This document shows positions 37,666 to 51,240 of a DNA stretch of 64,000 bases, piece by piece. Position numbers and translations under genes: made by a program. Numbering within the stretch: position 1 is the first letter of the stretch; every line of letters begins with the position of its first letter. The stretch is from Lobosporangium transversale (taxonomy: Eukaryota > Mortierellomycota > Mortierellomycetes > Mortierellales > Mortierellaceae): assembly GCF_002105155.1 (NCBI RefSeq), contig NW_019028986.1, positions 388,501 through 452,500 on the forward strand, given 5' to 3'. Below the pieces are notes generated by a model. It was not told the origin of the DNA and made no database searches. It saw only the letters and a list, made by a program, of their open reading frames with translations.

Positions 37666-39333
37666 AGCGGCTGAAACTAACGAGTTGTCGAGAAGAGAAG
37701 GATAGTTAAGGAAGAAGAAAAGAAGTGATAAGACAGAAATGTCTTTTTTAAATGTGGAATTGAAAACTAACGCGTTTTTATACATGTGCAGAAATGCTCT
37801 CTTTGCCCGCTCTTCGTGCCTTGAATAATGCACGCGTATGAGTGGGATGACACTTGTAGAAAGAATGGCATCGTCCCATGGAATGGTTCTGTTTGGTTAA
37901 AGTGTAAAAATTCGGATAGAAAAAACAGGCGCAGAGTGCTCTGCCTTTCAGAGGCTGACAACGCATACATTTTGTTTGTTGCACAGAACACCTGTTCGCC
38001 CAGTGAATTATTTTTTTTCAATAAAAATCTCACTCCACACGTTTATGCAAATGAAGGCACGCATACTCCTTCTCCACAAGTTGAGCTGGAAGGCTCATTG
38101 GACATTTAAATTTTTTTTTTTTTTTTTTTTTTTTTCCTTTTCTCCTCTTTAAAAAAATAAAAAAAAATAGAAAAATAAATAATGGAACTTCGATGTTTAA
38201 TGAATTATTGTTGCAGTAAAATGTAAAAAAGATGAATGTTGGAAAGCAAAAGTCTAGAGGCAAAAATGTGCCATTTTGTGTTCACCCATTTTACCTTTTC
38301 GTATCAGAGTAAAGTTATGACAAACGGTTTCACCAAACAAAGAAAAACAATTCGTTGGTCTCCTAGTTTAGAGAGCTTATGATTGAAAAAAGCGGAGCCA
38401 AATACTGAACTCATAATAAATTTGTACATGCTCCACTCTGCCATGTGAAGGCTTTTTGCATTTCTCAGAACACAAGTGTTCATTAGGTTGTGGAGAAAAC
38501 AATAAAAAAGCAAAACAAAAAAATCAACATAAACAGCGCTAATAAACAGTGCCTTAAGAACGGAGCAACAGGGCGATTGCCACGTCGAAATAAAAATGTG
38601 TATTACATGCTGGTGCAACAAAGGAACAAATTACATTGGTGTTCTGTATATTATTGTTCACTATAGTTCCATACACATAGTCAATTGCCATTAGTAATGA
38701 CAAAGCACAATAGAGATGAGCTAAAGTCACTTGTTCAGGTCTATACCTTTCTCATTTGTTGTTTAACCCATTTGTCAGTATAAAACTATGCTTGCCGCGT
38801 CTAGAACTCGCTGCTTCGTTTCTTTGATACAAATTCACGTTAAAAATTAATCGCCTTGAAACTAGAAGCGGTGTATATATTTTTATATTTTTCTATCCAC
38901 CAATGGATCTTTACATGATAGACATACGAATGGAATAGGGTCCCCCCTTTTTGATAGCATATTGATTATGCTCAGTTAACCCTGGACAGTCAATTATAAA
39001 TTAGTCTGTAAATGCAAATGCATCTCCACAACAGTCCTTCTCTTCGCCTAATTGCCCCTGCTTGAAGGGTTGTAAACCAAGGACAGTAGAAACATCGCGC
39101 GTTTGACCTCCTCATCTCCAACAGTCGTTTGCGCGTCTCATCTACTATCCCTTTGACTGTGTCACGTTTTTTGAGCAACTACATACTTTGTGATTACAGA
39201 CATTCTCATCAAACATTCACCAAATTACTCATACTCACGCATACACCATAAAAAAAAACTTTTTTCTTTACTTGTACATTCTACTCCTTGATTCACTCTT
39301 TAATCCTTTATTCACATTCATATAAATCCTATA
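37666..39333. other. Intergenic between the KDEL-protein gene and MED13
   Basis: A divergent 1.67-kb region. It contains a TATAAAAA box (37775-37782, minus), a T tract of 26 nt (38110-38135) next to A-rich sequence, and otherwise AT-rich DNA with no recognised gene. Confidence 0.6.
37775..37782 (-). promoter_or_regulatory. TATA box of the KDEL-protein gene
   Basis: TATAAAAA on the minus strand, about 110 nt upstream of the start codon. This is similar spacing to the TATA element of the GST gene at 48114-48121. Confidence 0.5.
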
Positions 39334-42300
39334 ATGCTTCATGATAACTTCCCCACTAATATATTTTCAATTGTAAGCATGAGTGCCCTGTTTTTTTTTT
39401 TTTTTTTTTTTTTTTTCAATTTGTAATGGTCATGCAAATAACCCGAAACTGATGCTGATCAAATTTTATTGTCATGGATGACATCGGAGGCAATCTAGTC
39501 AGAACTCTCGTCGTTTGGATACACGCGCTATTCTTACACCTATTCGACACGACGGTTTGCACGGCAACTCAACGTGGACAATAAGGCAAAGAGATTTCAA
39601 TCAGGAAGAGCTTCATCACATCACAGGAGTACACGTTCTCGTGGTGACAATCATGATGGGGACAGTGATCTTCCTACGACAACAACAATTCATCAGGGGC
39701 CTGATCCACTTTTGGCAGCATATGTCAGCTTATTGAACGCAAAAATACCATGTCATTGGCGATACATAGAGCCTGAAGCCAAGGAGCATGAACAATCCTC
39801 AGGATCGTCGAAGAAGAAAACAAGCAACTTGTCTTTAGAACTCTGGGTCTTTTGGCTCAATGACCAGTCATTGTTACGGAATCATGGCCTGGAGAATCTC
39901 AAAGGTAAAGATTAATATGATTCCAGTGATGACTGTAAAGGACATGGTCCTCTCGCCAGTGGATGGAGAGAGGGCTTTCAATTTTACAAATATGAATATA
40001 GTTTTTTCATTTAAAAAAAACAGTTTGTCTGATCTGCTTTGATGAACATACTTTGCTGGAACCTTATTGCTATGAATTTGTTCATTTTATTTTTATATTT
40101 TGTTTTTTTAACCTATATGATTACTGCGATTAGAATGTCAGTCAGGGATTATGACATGGGACTCACTTCTACAGTGCTGTACATCACGATCAAATGCTTC
40201 GTCTTCATCGTCAGAGCAAGTCGATAGTAGCCAGGAATATGAGATGTTTATTTGTGGGCTTCAAAATGTCTTGGATCGGTATGTATGGCACGCAATTAGG
40301 CTTGAGGATGACATTTCTAAAAAGCTATTGGGCACATTAGGATCGACAACCATGCGTTGTTTTTGGCATTATCCAAAGCAAAAGCAAAAGCAAAAGCAAA
40401 AGCAAAAGCAAAAGCAAAAGCAAAAGCAAAAGCAAAAGCAACAGCAAAAGCAAAAGCATAATCAAAAGCAAAAAAAAAAAAAAAAAAGAACCTACTACTT
40501 ATAACGCGTGTGATTCCTTGCTATTAGGGGGATGATCACCAAAGGTGGGTATCGTTTGGGCAAGTCATACGTTTTCCCAACATCATTGCAGTCAAAACTC
40601 GACGCCTCAATCCTCCCGAGTTTTCCCAAGATATCTTCCACGTATGTATCAGTCATACCAATCCTTTGAGCTGCTGTTTTATCAGATCACAAGAAGTTTA
40701 AGCACAACATTTAACATGCATCTCGACACACTGATAGAACAATGTTGTCATGTACAATGACCATGTATCTTTCTTCGTCCAACCTTATTTTCCAGCCGAC
40801 CTTTCAATACCATCGACTTCGTATTCTAACTCCACTAGATCTGGACGCACGCCAATCATCAGAAAAAAACTTGTCAGGTATGATTCCTATACGAAGGTAG
40901 TCTGAAGGAAGAGGAAAAAAAATTCAAGTTCCTGCTTTTTTCTATCACTACTAACTTCGCTTCTTATTTTTATTTCTTATTTCTTATCCCCGCCTTAATT
41001 CAAAATGATAGTTGTACTAAGTCCACATGGTACACGTGGTGTGTTAAAAATACAGGAAATGGCAGAGTTCACCGAAGAACAAATTCAACAATGCTTAGAG
41101 GACTGGGCTGATATATTCGGGATAAACCAGGATGTCATCAACAGTATTTCACATTCATTACCACGTCTTGTACCTATCAGTATAACATGTGGAAAGAATG
41201 AAGTGTTGCTTCAATACCCAACTGAACGCGTGTTTGTCCCAGTATCATGCAAGGAGTCTCCAAGCGATGTAGGACAGCTAGATGGGCTGGGATCACGGAA
41301 TCTTGGATTTATTGAGGACTTGGGAGCCAAATTTGCTCTTTGGTCGTGGCAGGAGAAGACTCGAAATGCGATTACATCGCCCGCTGTGCCGAAGCTGGTC
41401 CAGTCAATGTCTGAGCATGCCCCTGTATTAGCAGAGCCTAGAAACAGGCTTAAAGCCGGTTCATCTGCATGGCAGCAACAACAACATCAGCTGCAACAAC
41501 AGCAACTACAGCAACAGCAACAACAACAGCAGCAACAACAGCAGCAATCCTCTTTCTTGCAGCAGCAACAGGATGCACTTGTTAAACGCGCGACGAACGA
41601 TACAAATCGCATCGATTATTGGTCATATATAGATCCTTATGCCTACCTTACCTCCATTGTGCTTAACTCCTGTGCCAACATAGAACCAAAAAGTGCAGAC
41701 TCGCCTTCTGCAATAGACAATCAGATATCCGTAGTTACCTCTTCAGCACCAAACAAACTCATAAAGACGAAAGCGGCACCTACTTCCAGAGTCAGTGGAC
41801 CAGCAGAGGCTAGTGGCTGGATACGGAAAGAACCAAAGAGGGGAGCATTAACCTCTCCGAAATCCTACCATGTTGACTCTATGGACCAATCAGAAGGATC
41901 TCAGACAGTATGGAATAATGTATCGATTCAAGGATCTGATATCGGGTAAGAGTCCTATGCATATAATATTCATACTCTTGCTAATTTAGGTGTTTTGGAA
42001 ATGTATTAATATGACAGTTGAGATGATAATATATTTAGGTCAAGCTTCGGCAACACTACTCAATTCAACAGCGGTCCCGGTAATGAAGGCAATACAACAA
42101 GCAACTCAGTGCAGGTAGACAATCAAGTAGCGAATGCAGTCGCTAGTAATGCTTCCTATCAACTCTCGATCGACATGCAAAACGACAACTCTGATATGAT
42201 GTCGGGACTCATGGATATGAACTCAATGCTTGGCTTATATGGAGGTGCTGATGATTTAGGTGACTGGGATGAGGTTACCAAGGATGACTTTAGTTTCTTT

Positions 42301-45300
42301 GATGAGGTGGGTTTCCTGTAAAATTCAAATATATAGTGTTCATGTGGTCAGTATCGACATATTGTTACTAATACCATTTGTATCATAATCCTTGACCTTT
42401 TAGCAACCTCGGAGCGTTGCTCCTGTAAATACCATGCCATTGGCGACAGCTTCTGCATTTGATTCTCAGAGTAGTATACCCATGACATCTACAGCAGCGA
42501 CAGCAGTTTCAACAGCGTCGGCAATCGGAGTTAGCAACGGACTTATGAATGCACTCTCGGATATAGGAGATACTTTTGAGAACATGATGACAACGAGTCC
42601 ACTGAACGATGACAGTCTTTTTGCAAATATGGAGCTTGATTTGAGTGGCTTTACGCAACCAACGCTGCCAGCAGGCACTTTTTTGTCATTAGGGACAACA
42701 GCTGTTTCGTCTACAACAATGTCTGGTTCGGGGGATCACTTCATTGCGAACCAACTTGGACAAGACGTTGGAGTGTTAACTCCTGCGTCTCAAGGAACTA
42801 CCTTGGACAAGGATCTGAGCAAACACTCTATTCAAATGCAACAGAGCTCATCTTTAACCATGCACTTGCCAACGACGGAGCAATCACCGACGAAGAGGCC
42901 CTCAATCCTTGTGGAGCATATTCATCCGCCCATTCACAGTTACATACCCTCATCGTTTTCACCGCTTAAGATTATTGGGGACTACTTTGTTGATGACTCA
43001 AAATACCAGGCCGGAGGCCGATATGTTTATAGACGCCTTTACAAATGCAGGAGATCATCTATTCCTAACCCTTTTAACCAACAACGTCGCCCGTCTAGAA
43101 TGTTGCCGTTCTATCAACCAGGGAAAGATCAAGAGTGGATTATGCCTGCAAAGAAGGAAAAACCAAGGAAAACAAAGTCAAGGATGTTTTCTATCAGTTT
43201 CAACTGGAATTCTGTCAAATGGCAAGATCAAGCCTCAAAGCTTGAGACGATCAAGCAAAATAAAAGCACATCCGAAAAAGCTACAGCTGGCAACATACCT
43301 ACAGTCTCTGCGACAGCCTGGGGAATATCCACACTATCACTACAGCAGCCAGCGAAACGTAAAATGGAGGAATCGAGTAGTAGTGATAGTGACAGCGACT
43401 CTACTTCAACATGGTCCGAGGAAAGTGATGATGATACTGCTGTCGAGCCGAACAGGCCTGCGTTTGGGAAGCTGTCTAGGCGATTTTATCTCTACGACGG
43501 CAACGGCCATGCTAATGCTATACGCAATAGTAATGGCATCAATAAAGAGGCACAGGAACCATGGAGTGCCCGAGGGATTAATTCTGCAAAGTTCACCAAC
43601 GCGGTCCTGACTCAGTCGCTCGATCAAAGTGTTGGAGGGGCGCTTCTAGGGCTGAGAACTTCCTCGACTACACATACACAGGCTCGAGGGGTTACACCGT
43701 CTTTAGCTCGGCTCGATAGGATAGCTCCATTTTACGAACACCAGCGATCTAAACCGTGGTCATCAGCAGAGGCTTATCATGCAGAGGTCGAGTTTGATAC
43801 GCCTTTTACACCTGCAGTTTTATCAGCGGCTCCACCAGCTCTTGTGGACGAGCCGCTCGTAGTTCAGGATTCACTTGCTTCAGAGTATTTCTTGGAGGCA
43901 GTCAAGACACTATGTGAACAGGCTGTGATGGGTGACTATCCGTTTGCAGGGTCGAATGAGGTCACTGGTACAAGTGGAGAGATCTCTGAGGGGGAGAGTT
44001 TCCATGTGATGCTAGCACGTAGGAAAGCGATGAGTGAGTTGCTCCGTACGGGTAAGATTCATTAGCTCCTTTTGTCAATTATTGATATCTAGAATTACTC
44101 GGCATTACTCGTTCTTAAAAAAAAAAAATTTTTTTTTAACAATTATATATCACAGGCATTGCTACAGTCCCAGCATTAGGAGACGAGTCGTTCAGAAACA
44201 TTATGGAAATGAAGTCATTTATCTTTGAATTGTTTGATCATTTGCGTGGCAACCAGTCAGAGAACACAGTTGCTCTTCCAATACCTTCAGACGCCTCTCA
44301 GGATATGACGATGAGCATGGCAACGATTCATGGGCATCATCACCACTCTAGTCAAAACAATATTTCGCCGCCAGTCGTTATGAAAGGACCATTGACTTTG
44401 TTCCAATACTTTTCACTAGCAGAAGCTCAGCAGATGCCATCAAAGTATGGGAAATATCCAGTGAAGAAGAAGAAACCAGCTGAACCATCACTTGTGCAGC
44501 TACAGCCCCCAGATATTGTTGTAGGTCATAATGAAGAATGGCTTGAAGCAGCGCCAACCATTCTACGGTTTTGGGAGAAACTTAGTCTTGAGCCCTATTC
44601 TGCTAAAAAAAATATATCGTACTTTGTGGTCTATCCGGAAGGTGATGAAATGGAGAGCAGTGTCAGTAAGTTCTGGAGGGAACTCAGTGTTGTTTTTGAG
44701 ACATCGCTGCTGGGGAAGCACCAGCCAGGAGCGCTGCAGGACTACAAAAAGCCAGGACTCATCCCCATCTCGCTTCTACCGCCCATATCAGGAGAATCCA
44801 TGGAAGCTCGTCAGGTCCGAAGCTATATAGATGGCTGTCAGCGTCTGGGCTCAATTTTAGGTGCGAGTTCATTGCGACGAGACATTCATGTGGTTGTATA
44901 TATGGTCAATCCATTCTCTCATGGAGCAAGCTACTTTGATCTTTGCCGATGCTTCTCGATCATGAAGACTCAATTTCGGACAGCAGCGATGGGGTCACTT
45001 CTGACGCCTTCAGAGCAGCGGCGGGAGCGTCTTGTTTTACAGATAGTTCCCATCCAACATATAGTTTATCCTTCTACCTTTGGAGGGTACTTGCGTTTTG
45101 GGCTACGAGACATTGCTTTTACTGTTTATACAAAGTGCAAGCTGTTCCTTGAGCGACCAACATATTCTGAGGGTATAATGGCTCAAATCAATTCATATGC
45201 GCCTTCCTTTGCTCTTGCCAGGACTACACCAGTCATGATCCAATATGATGTCAACCTGAAGCCAAATTCGACTCCAAAGCCTCCCGCGACAATGCATGTT

Positions 45301-46983
45301 GGGTATGGCTTCAGTTTGGATGGTCGATGGCTTGTATGTGTATGGACAGATCATCGAGGCGAAATGCTAGAGCACATGGCGCTAGATATGATGGATAGTT
45401 CGGCTCGTCTCTTAACCATAGCACAGCCTAAGGGTGGACAGGGATTACTATCAAATTATTTGCACGAAATATGGACTAGGACACTTGTTTATAAGAAGCG
45501 TGGATCATTTAGCTGGAAAACCATTGTCTGTAAACTAGGATTGATGACACGTGTAGAGTTACAGGAATGGGCACGTTTGGTATGTGATGACAATGATACA
45601 GCAATCACAGCGGTCAACATTGATTCTCCTTTGAGGATGTATCCTCATAGTCGCGGGGCGGAGTATTTATCGTCCAACATGACTTCAGGTGTAAATGGAT
45701 CCAATACCCCGATCATTTTAGGGATAGGACAGACAGGGGCTTCAGTAATAGGCGCTGGACCAATGGGTCTCAATACTACAAATCCAACAGCCACATTGAC
45801 ACCTGATGTCTCTACAGCGCCCGCAACACCGAGTAACTCAGGAGTGACTGGTCTAGGCATCGTTGGGACTGGTAGCAACCCAAGTGGAACTACTGCTGGG
45901 ACATCGAGTACTATGAGTGGAGCAAATCGATTGTCGGGCAGCGAAGTTCTGGAGAACAGTGTTGGACAAGTATATGCCATGATTCTAAACCATCGTATCC
46001 CTTTGATTGTATCGCACGAAGAGACTGCTTTTAGAATCCCTGCTTTGGCACAATCAGGGTTAAGCACCTTGCGAACTGAGTCTGGAAATGAATTTAGACG
46101 TTCACCTGAAGAGTCGAAAGGCGATATAAGCACTGAAGATGACCTTTTGCGTGAACACATTGGTGCAGACTTGAGCATGAACCAGAATCAGAATCAGAAT
46201 CAGAGTCAAAGTCAAGATATCAAAACGCACCTCAAGATGAAAGTAGAGGAACTTGATCAACAGTGGCAACAGAAAGAGCTGAGAAAGGAAATGGACCAAG
46301 ATACGAAAGCACCATCGACTCGATTGAGCTTGCCACTCAGCGATAACGATGTGATCTTACCGCTGTCAACAGGATATCTGATCCAGGTTCCGACTCAAGC
46401 TAATTCTGTCATGCGTGAAAAGCATTCACTTGAGGCTTTAGGTATCGAGGTTCATCTGCTGCATCTCCAGCGTACAACGTCACCATTGGGGCCTGCCTCT
46501 GCTCCTGCTAGTGCGACCAACACACCTATACCAAGCGTATCCACTGGGACGCTTTTGTCCAACTATAATGCGAACCTGCCATACCAACAGTCATCACCAT
46601 CATATCACCTTCCACGTCATAGTGCGGTAGCCAACACCAATACCTCAGTATCAGGTCAACCATATAGATCACCCTCATTCGCGTCTATACAATATCCAGG
46701 GTCACCGCTTGTTGGCTCATCGCCATCATCAACCCTCCCTGGAGGTCATTCTCAACAGCCGCATCAGCAACAGCAGCAACAACAACAAACAAGCACTAAT
46801 AATGGTGTAGGTGCAACAACAATCGAAACAGCTACAGCGGCAAACACAACACGGGAAATTTTGAAGCAATTTCATGCGCTTTCGCACTTGTCTATGTCAC
46901 CAGTACAAACCAATTGCTTACCACACCATCTAATTTTGGTCGAACGCTTAACACGTGTACTCTTACTTGTCCAGGACGCTTAG
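39334..46983 (+). CDS. MED13: Mediator kinase-module subunit MED13 (SRB9/SSN2)
   Basis: Largest subunit of the CDK8 kinase module that controls Mediator-RNA polymerase II contact. Modelled exons are 39334-39372, 39499-39904, 40134 to about 40377, about 40592-40751, 40796-40877, 41012-41945, 42039-42306, 42404-44051 and 44156-46983; about 2200 residues. The N-terminal domain shows LLAAYVSLLNAKIPCHWRYI, ELWVFWLNDQS and VVLSPHGTRGVL. Gln-rich and Ser-rich linkers follow. The C-terminal MID/PIWI-like half shows LSLEPYSAKKNISYFVVYP, HVVVYMVNPF, YGFSLDGRWLVCVWTDHRGE, GSFSWKTIV and the ending LKQFHALSHLSMSP...NCLPHHL. The junction after exon 3 is unsolved: a CAAAAG repeat follows FWHYP, and no GT donor precedes an in-frame stop. 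The GC-AG intron 40378-40591 restores phase; 40545 is an alternative exon start. Confidence 0.93.
40377..40470 (+). repeat. CAAAAG hexanucleotide repeat within MED13
   Basis: About 15 tandem copies of AAGCAA/CAAAAG with a few point variants, followed by an 18-nt A run. If translated it would give a long Lys-Gln dipeptide run; if the GC-AG intron model holds it is intronic. Confidence 0.9.
41473..41560 (+). repeat. CAG/CAA (polyglutamine) tract in MED13
   Basis: Mixed CAG and CAA codons give a Gln-rich tract of about 30 residues, interrupted by His and Leu, in the linker after the MED13 N-terminal domain. A second, shorter Gln run lies at about 46753-46790 near the C-terminal domain. Confidence 0.9.
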
Positions 46984-47136
46984 AGCCATTGTATCTATAA
47001 ATTTTTTATATCTTTAATTATTAAAAAAAAAAAGTAGACCTTACTTTTATTATCAATGCTATTTTTCTTGGATATGTGATATTATTCAGGCTTCCTTTTG
47101 ATTGACATTCTAACTCTCTGACTTTAACATCACAAA

Positions 47137-47997
47137 TCAAGGTTCGATTGTACTTGTAGGATGGAACTTTTCGTATTGGCCCTTCCATTGAGGCAAAGCC
47201 TTGATGGTCTGTTCCAATTTCCGAATGGGGCTTTTCTCGTCCAATTTGATACCAAACATACTCAAGAGTCGGACCCAATTGAGCATAACGAGGTCAGGAT
47301 AGGAGAGTGTATTACCAAAATAATGGCCATTATTGCCATTTTTGTTTAGCCAACGCTCATGTGAGGACAAGAAGTTGGGGAGAGCTTTGACATTAAATTC
47401 TGAGGCAGAGTCGGCAATCTGTTCATGGATTGGAATAGAGGAAGCGAAGCAATAAACGTAGAGTTCCATGTATATATTGAACGCGACAGATTTGTAGGTG
47501 GCGGCTTCCTGAGGCGTTGAACCGAGTAAGCCAAACTTTTCAGCGAGATAATGCTATTTTCATTTTGATGCCGCAATAATTAGCAATAGTTAGGTTTTTT
47601 TATAAAAAAAATAATTTCTATTTGTCAAGCCGTAGTTACATTGCATGAGTTACCTCGATAGCGAGGGACTCTGCCAATTCAAAGGTGGTGCCATCAGTAC
47701 GATGTTCGACTAGAACGGGCAAATGACCAAACGGGAATGCAGATTTGTCGGCAGCGACTTGATCCATAGTGATGAATTCGTTTTTATAGTTTGCGCCTGC
47801 CAAATGAAGGAGGACTCGGATGACACCTTAAAAAAAAAGGAAAGAAAGGTCGGACAATATTCACTTTGTTATTAGAGTCCAGGACTCGCTAATGAACCAT
47901 ATTTTTCATATTTGATCGTAAATGTACCTGCGCGACCCATCAAGTTCATATACTTGACGACATAAGTTGAATTGTCATTGGGTTCAAGGAATGGCAT
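47137..47997 (-). CDS. Glutathione S-transferase family protein
   Basis: A cytosolic GST-fold protein of 219 residues. Exons on the minus strand are 47997-47928, 47826-47654 and 47553-47137. The thioredoxin-like N-terminal domain shows YVVKYMNLMGRAGVIRVLLH (Tyr in the usual catalytic position for sigma/alpha-like GSTs), FGHLPVLVEH with the cis-Pro, and ELAESLAIEHYLAEKFG, which binds the glutamyl end of glutathione. The all-helical C-terminal domain shows LSYPDLVMLNWVRLLSMFG, the N-capping Ser-x-x-Asp motif. Substrate is unknown: detoxification or prostaglandin-synthase-like activity are both possible. A TATAAATA box lies at 48114-48121. The gene is divergent from the USP30-like gene with 366 nt between start codons. 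Confidence 0.9.
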
Positions 47998-48113
47998 GTT
48001 TTATAATATAGATCTACTGGCTTCTAGTCTCCAGATCTTATAGGGGTTTGTGTTGGCTTGAGTGAAAGAGGAAGTTGTTGGTGATGATTGTGGGAACAAG
48101 CAAAAACAAGCGG

Positions 48114-48121
48114 TATTTATA
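48114..48121 (-). promoter_or_regulatory. TATA box of the GST gene
   Basis: TATAAATA on the minus strand, 117 nt upstream of the GST start codon, in the short divergent promoter shared with the deubiquitinase gene. Confidence 0.5.
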
Positions 48122-48363
48122 TGATGGAATATCGTCAATTGACGAGGCTTCTCTCTTTGTGATTGGTCAGGGACAAGAGCACCAAAGTGTCAACAACAAT
48201 GACTGAAAGTGCGGCGTGCTGGAGTATGCCAACGCGACTGAAGGAAATAAAACTTTATTTCAAGGCAACGCGCTATGTTCTGGACTGTCACCTGATTTTA
48301 CATCATCTCTTCCTTTAAAGTCTTGCTGACCCTTCTTATCCTGACCAGAATAAAGTCCATATC

Positions 48364-50416
48364 ATGGACGTCTATACTACCAGGAGAGTTGCCGTATCGG
48401 TTGCGGTTATCGCCACTGCAGTATTAGTTGTCCGGACTCTTGCTTCTTCAGCCACAGAAAATTCTGGTACTGGTCGAGCTTCGAAGCGAAAAAGCAACAA
48501 AGCGAGGGCAACAAGGACAAAAAATGGTATAAATCTACAAGAAAGTTCATGTCGAAACGAATTGTCTGATGTATGAATGTTATGCATAATACATGTCGTA
48601 TTGATTTGAAGCATGCATGACGATCGCATCGGTGGACGAAATTCATGTTCTGGATAATTCACTCTTTAGTAGCTGAGTTTTCACCCCAGTATGTCACAGG
48701 TCTAGTCAACGTTGGGAACACCTGCTTTATGAATGCGGTTGTTCAGGTTAGCTCAATATTTTTTTTTTTTTTTATTTTTTTTTTTTTTGGTTAACTGTTA
48801 CCTATTACCCATTACCCGTGGAGAACAGAGCAAAATAATATTGACCACCATCTGGTTATTCTCGAACAGGCATTAGCGTCTTTACCATCATTAAGAACCT
48901 ATCTTGAAGCGCGGAAGGACATGGGACATGCGGAAGATTCAATAACACTGGCACTTTGGGAGACTGTTGACTGTAATGCATATTCACAGAAAAAACTATA
49001 AACCATGAGTTGCAACATTTATGAAGAGGAGTAGAAAAGTGGCTGGCTAACAAATTGTCGTATCTGCGTTATTGTTGCTCTTTTTTTTTTTATTTTGCCA
49101 CAGTACTTAACACGATGCACAGGCACCCAACGGTAAAACGGCTCATTAGGATGGTGAACACTGTCAAATCAAAGGCTGCACATGTCCTGACAAGTCAGCA
49201 GCAGGTATTGCTTTTATACACCATCAAATACTTCGATAGCTTCCAGTGCATTTTAAAACTTGACCAGTCACTCGTTGGAAATTAACCTGAAAAGAGCATT
49301 GATTATATGACAAAGGATGCGCAAGAGCTATTTCAAATATTATCGTCTCAGCTATCCGAAGAAAGAGAAAAGCTAGATCACTTGGGAACCCTTTCTTTAT
49401 TCGATCAGACAGCCATGAGCGATATTTTGAATCCACCTTCGTCACCGCCTTTAGGGGCGAGGCACAAACGCTCCTTATCTGTCATATCGTCATCACTTTC
49501 CTTGTCTCAATTAAAGCCTCTGGCAAATGAATTAAATGGGGAGTCTGCGCCTTCGTCAGAAGGCGAAGGTATAGATAACAGGAGCAACGAGACTAAAGAT
49601 AAAGAGGAGCCTCTTGCCATGATAGCTAGTTTACTATTGGATGGGAGAGAACAAGAGAAGTTTAATCGAGCCAAGAGTCCATTCATGGGTCTACTTGCAA
49701 GCAGGGTCTCGTGTGTCGAATGCGGTTATACAGTGAGTTTTTAATTCATGCCAAAGAAACTTGAGACAATACGATAAAAAGGGCTTGAGCACCTTTTATT
49801 TATTCGATACACCAACAATTGAATATATTAGGCAGCAATTCGGCACTCGACCTTTGATAATCTGTCATTGACAGTTCCTCTTCAGGTAAAATAATAAATG
49901 AAGTCATTGGAATGCACATGTTTATATCCCTAAGAACAATATAGGATTGAAAGGTTTACAGTAAAGCTGTATTTTAAACCATTCATCATAGTACTCGTGT
50001 AGCCTTGATGATTGCTTAAATGCATTCATTCACCTGGATACAATCACGGATTTCAACTGCCGGAAATGCAGTATACTAGCAGCAAGCAGGGATCTGCAAC
50101 GAAAGATTGAGCAAAAGAAGCGAACATTAGCAGAGAGTCAGGAACAACGAAACAGACAAAGAAAAGAAGAAACGAATGAAAAGAATTTGGCCGATGATCA
50201 TGACCAAAGTGTGAAAGAGGTTATGGATGAATCCTCTTATTCAGAGCCACAATCTGAACTTGGCATGGATCGTCAACCTCTTGCCACGAAGGAGCCTGAG
50301 GAACGACAAAATCAGTCCGAAATTAGCCTTGAGGAGCTGGAGCAATGGAAAAAAAAACTTGACCAATGCCTTGCCAACAATATTGAGATGGATTTGGTAA
50401 CAGCTCTTTTTTTTAG

Positions 50417-50447
<31 letters not shown>

Positions 50448-51240
50448 AAATAACGTTTGTCTCTTTAATATCCTTTCTAATACTGGTTATACTTTTTTTT
50501 TTTTTTTTTTTTTTTTTAATACTCAAAACATTCTCACATTTCCCTAGTCACCCTTAGAGTTGGCCGCCGTACGTTCCAAAAATACGACAAAGCACTCTAT
50601 GATTGCAAAGCCGCCTCAGGCGCTGTGTCTGCATCTGAACCGATCTATGTTTACAGCGTCAGGCCAATTGGCCAAGAACCCATGCAAGGTCATTTTTGGA
50701 GAACGCCTTGACTTCACTAGATTTACAACCTCAGGATATCTCACTACTGTTGCAACTAAGAGCATGTCGAGGCGAGGTTCAAATTCAAGCATTTCCATCA
50801 ACCATGGACAGTTTAATAATGGATCAAATGGATATATGGCTGACATGAGCCTCGGACTTGCCTCAGGAACAAGTGCTAGACCGGGAATATTTGCAAGGCG
50901 AGGAAGTATAGGGCTCTATTCTTTATCTTCATCAACATCATCATGCAATGAGTACGATAGTCCAGAAACCAAGTTAAATGGTCAGAGACAAGGGAGTTGG
51001 GACAAAGACATGGATGCCAGCGTTGATGACAGTGTGATATATTGTCTCTGGGCAGTGATTGTTCACATGGGAAGCCATAACTCGGGTCACTTTGTCACAT
51101 ATCGGCGGATTCCATCTTTAACAAAGACTAAATCTTTAAGTAAATGGTGGAGGATCTCGGACGAAGATGTGCAGATAGTCGATTGGTCAACTGTCAAGAC
51201 TGTAGAAGCATACATGCTCTTTTTTGAAAAGGAACCCTAA
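48364..51240 (+). CDS. Membrane-anchored ubiquitin-specific protease, USP30/Ubp1-like
   Basis: Deubiquitinating cysteine protease of 670 residues. Exons are 48364-48526, 48670-48746, 48870-48972, 49104-49204, 49316-49732, 49832-49885, 49992-50396 and 50548-51240. An N-terminal hydrophobic helix (VAVSVAVIATAVLVV, residues about 10-24) and basic flank resemble the membrane anchor of USP30 (mitochondrial outer membrane) or yeast Ubp1 (ER). The catalytic Cys box is GLVNVGNTCFMNAVVQAL, with DAQELFQIL after it. Zinc-binding pairs CVEC and CRKC are present, then LCLHLNRS and the His box SHNSGHFVTYRR. The third catalytic position reads WRISDEDV, a Ser as in USP30. A Ser/Gly-rich insert lies between the subdomains. 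Several introns contain A/T tracts. Whether it sits on mitochondria or ER is inference. Confidence 0.9.

Noticed and set aside
42909-43610. 233-codon plus-strand frame inside MED13
   Set aside because: It is a shifted frame of a MED13 exon with Arg/His-rich, non-conserved content.
45645-46178. 177-codon minus-strand frame opposite MED13
   Set aside because: It is antisense to the Gly/Ser/Thr-rich linker of MED13; no start context or family.
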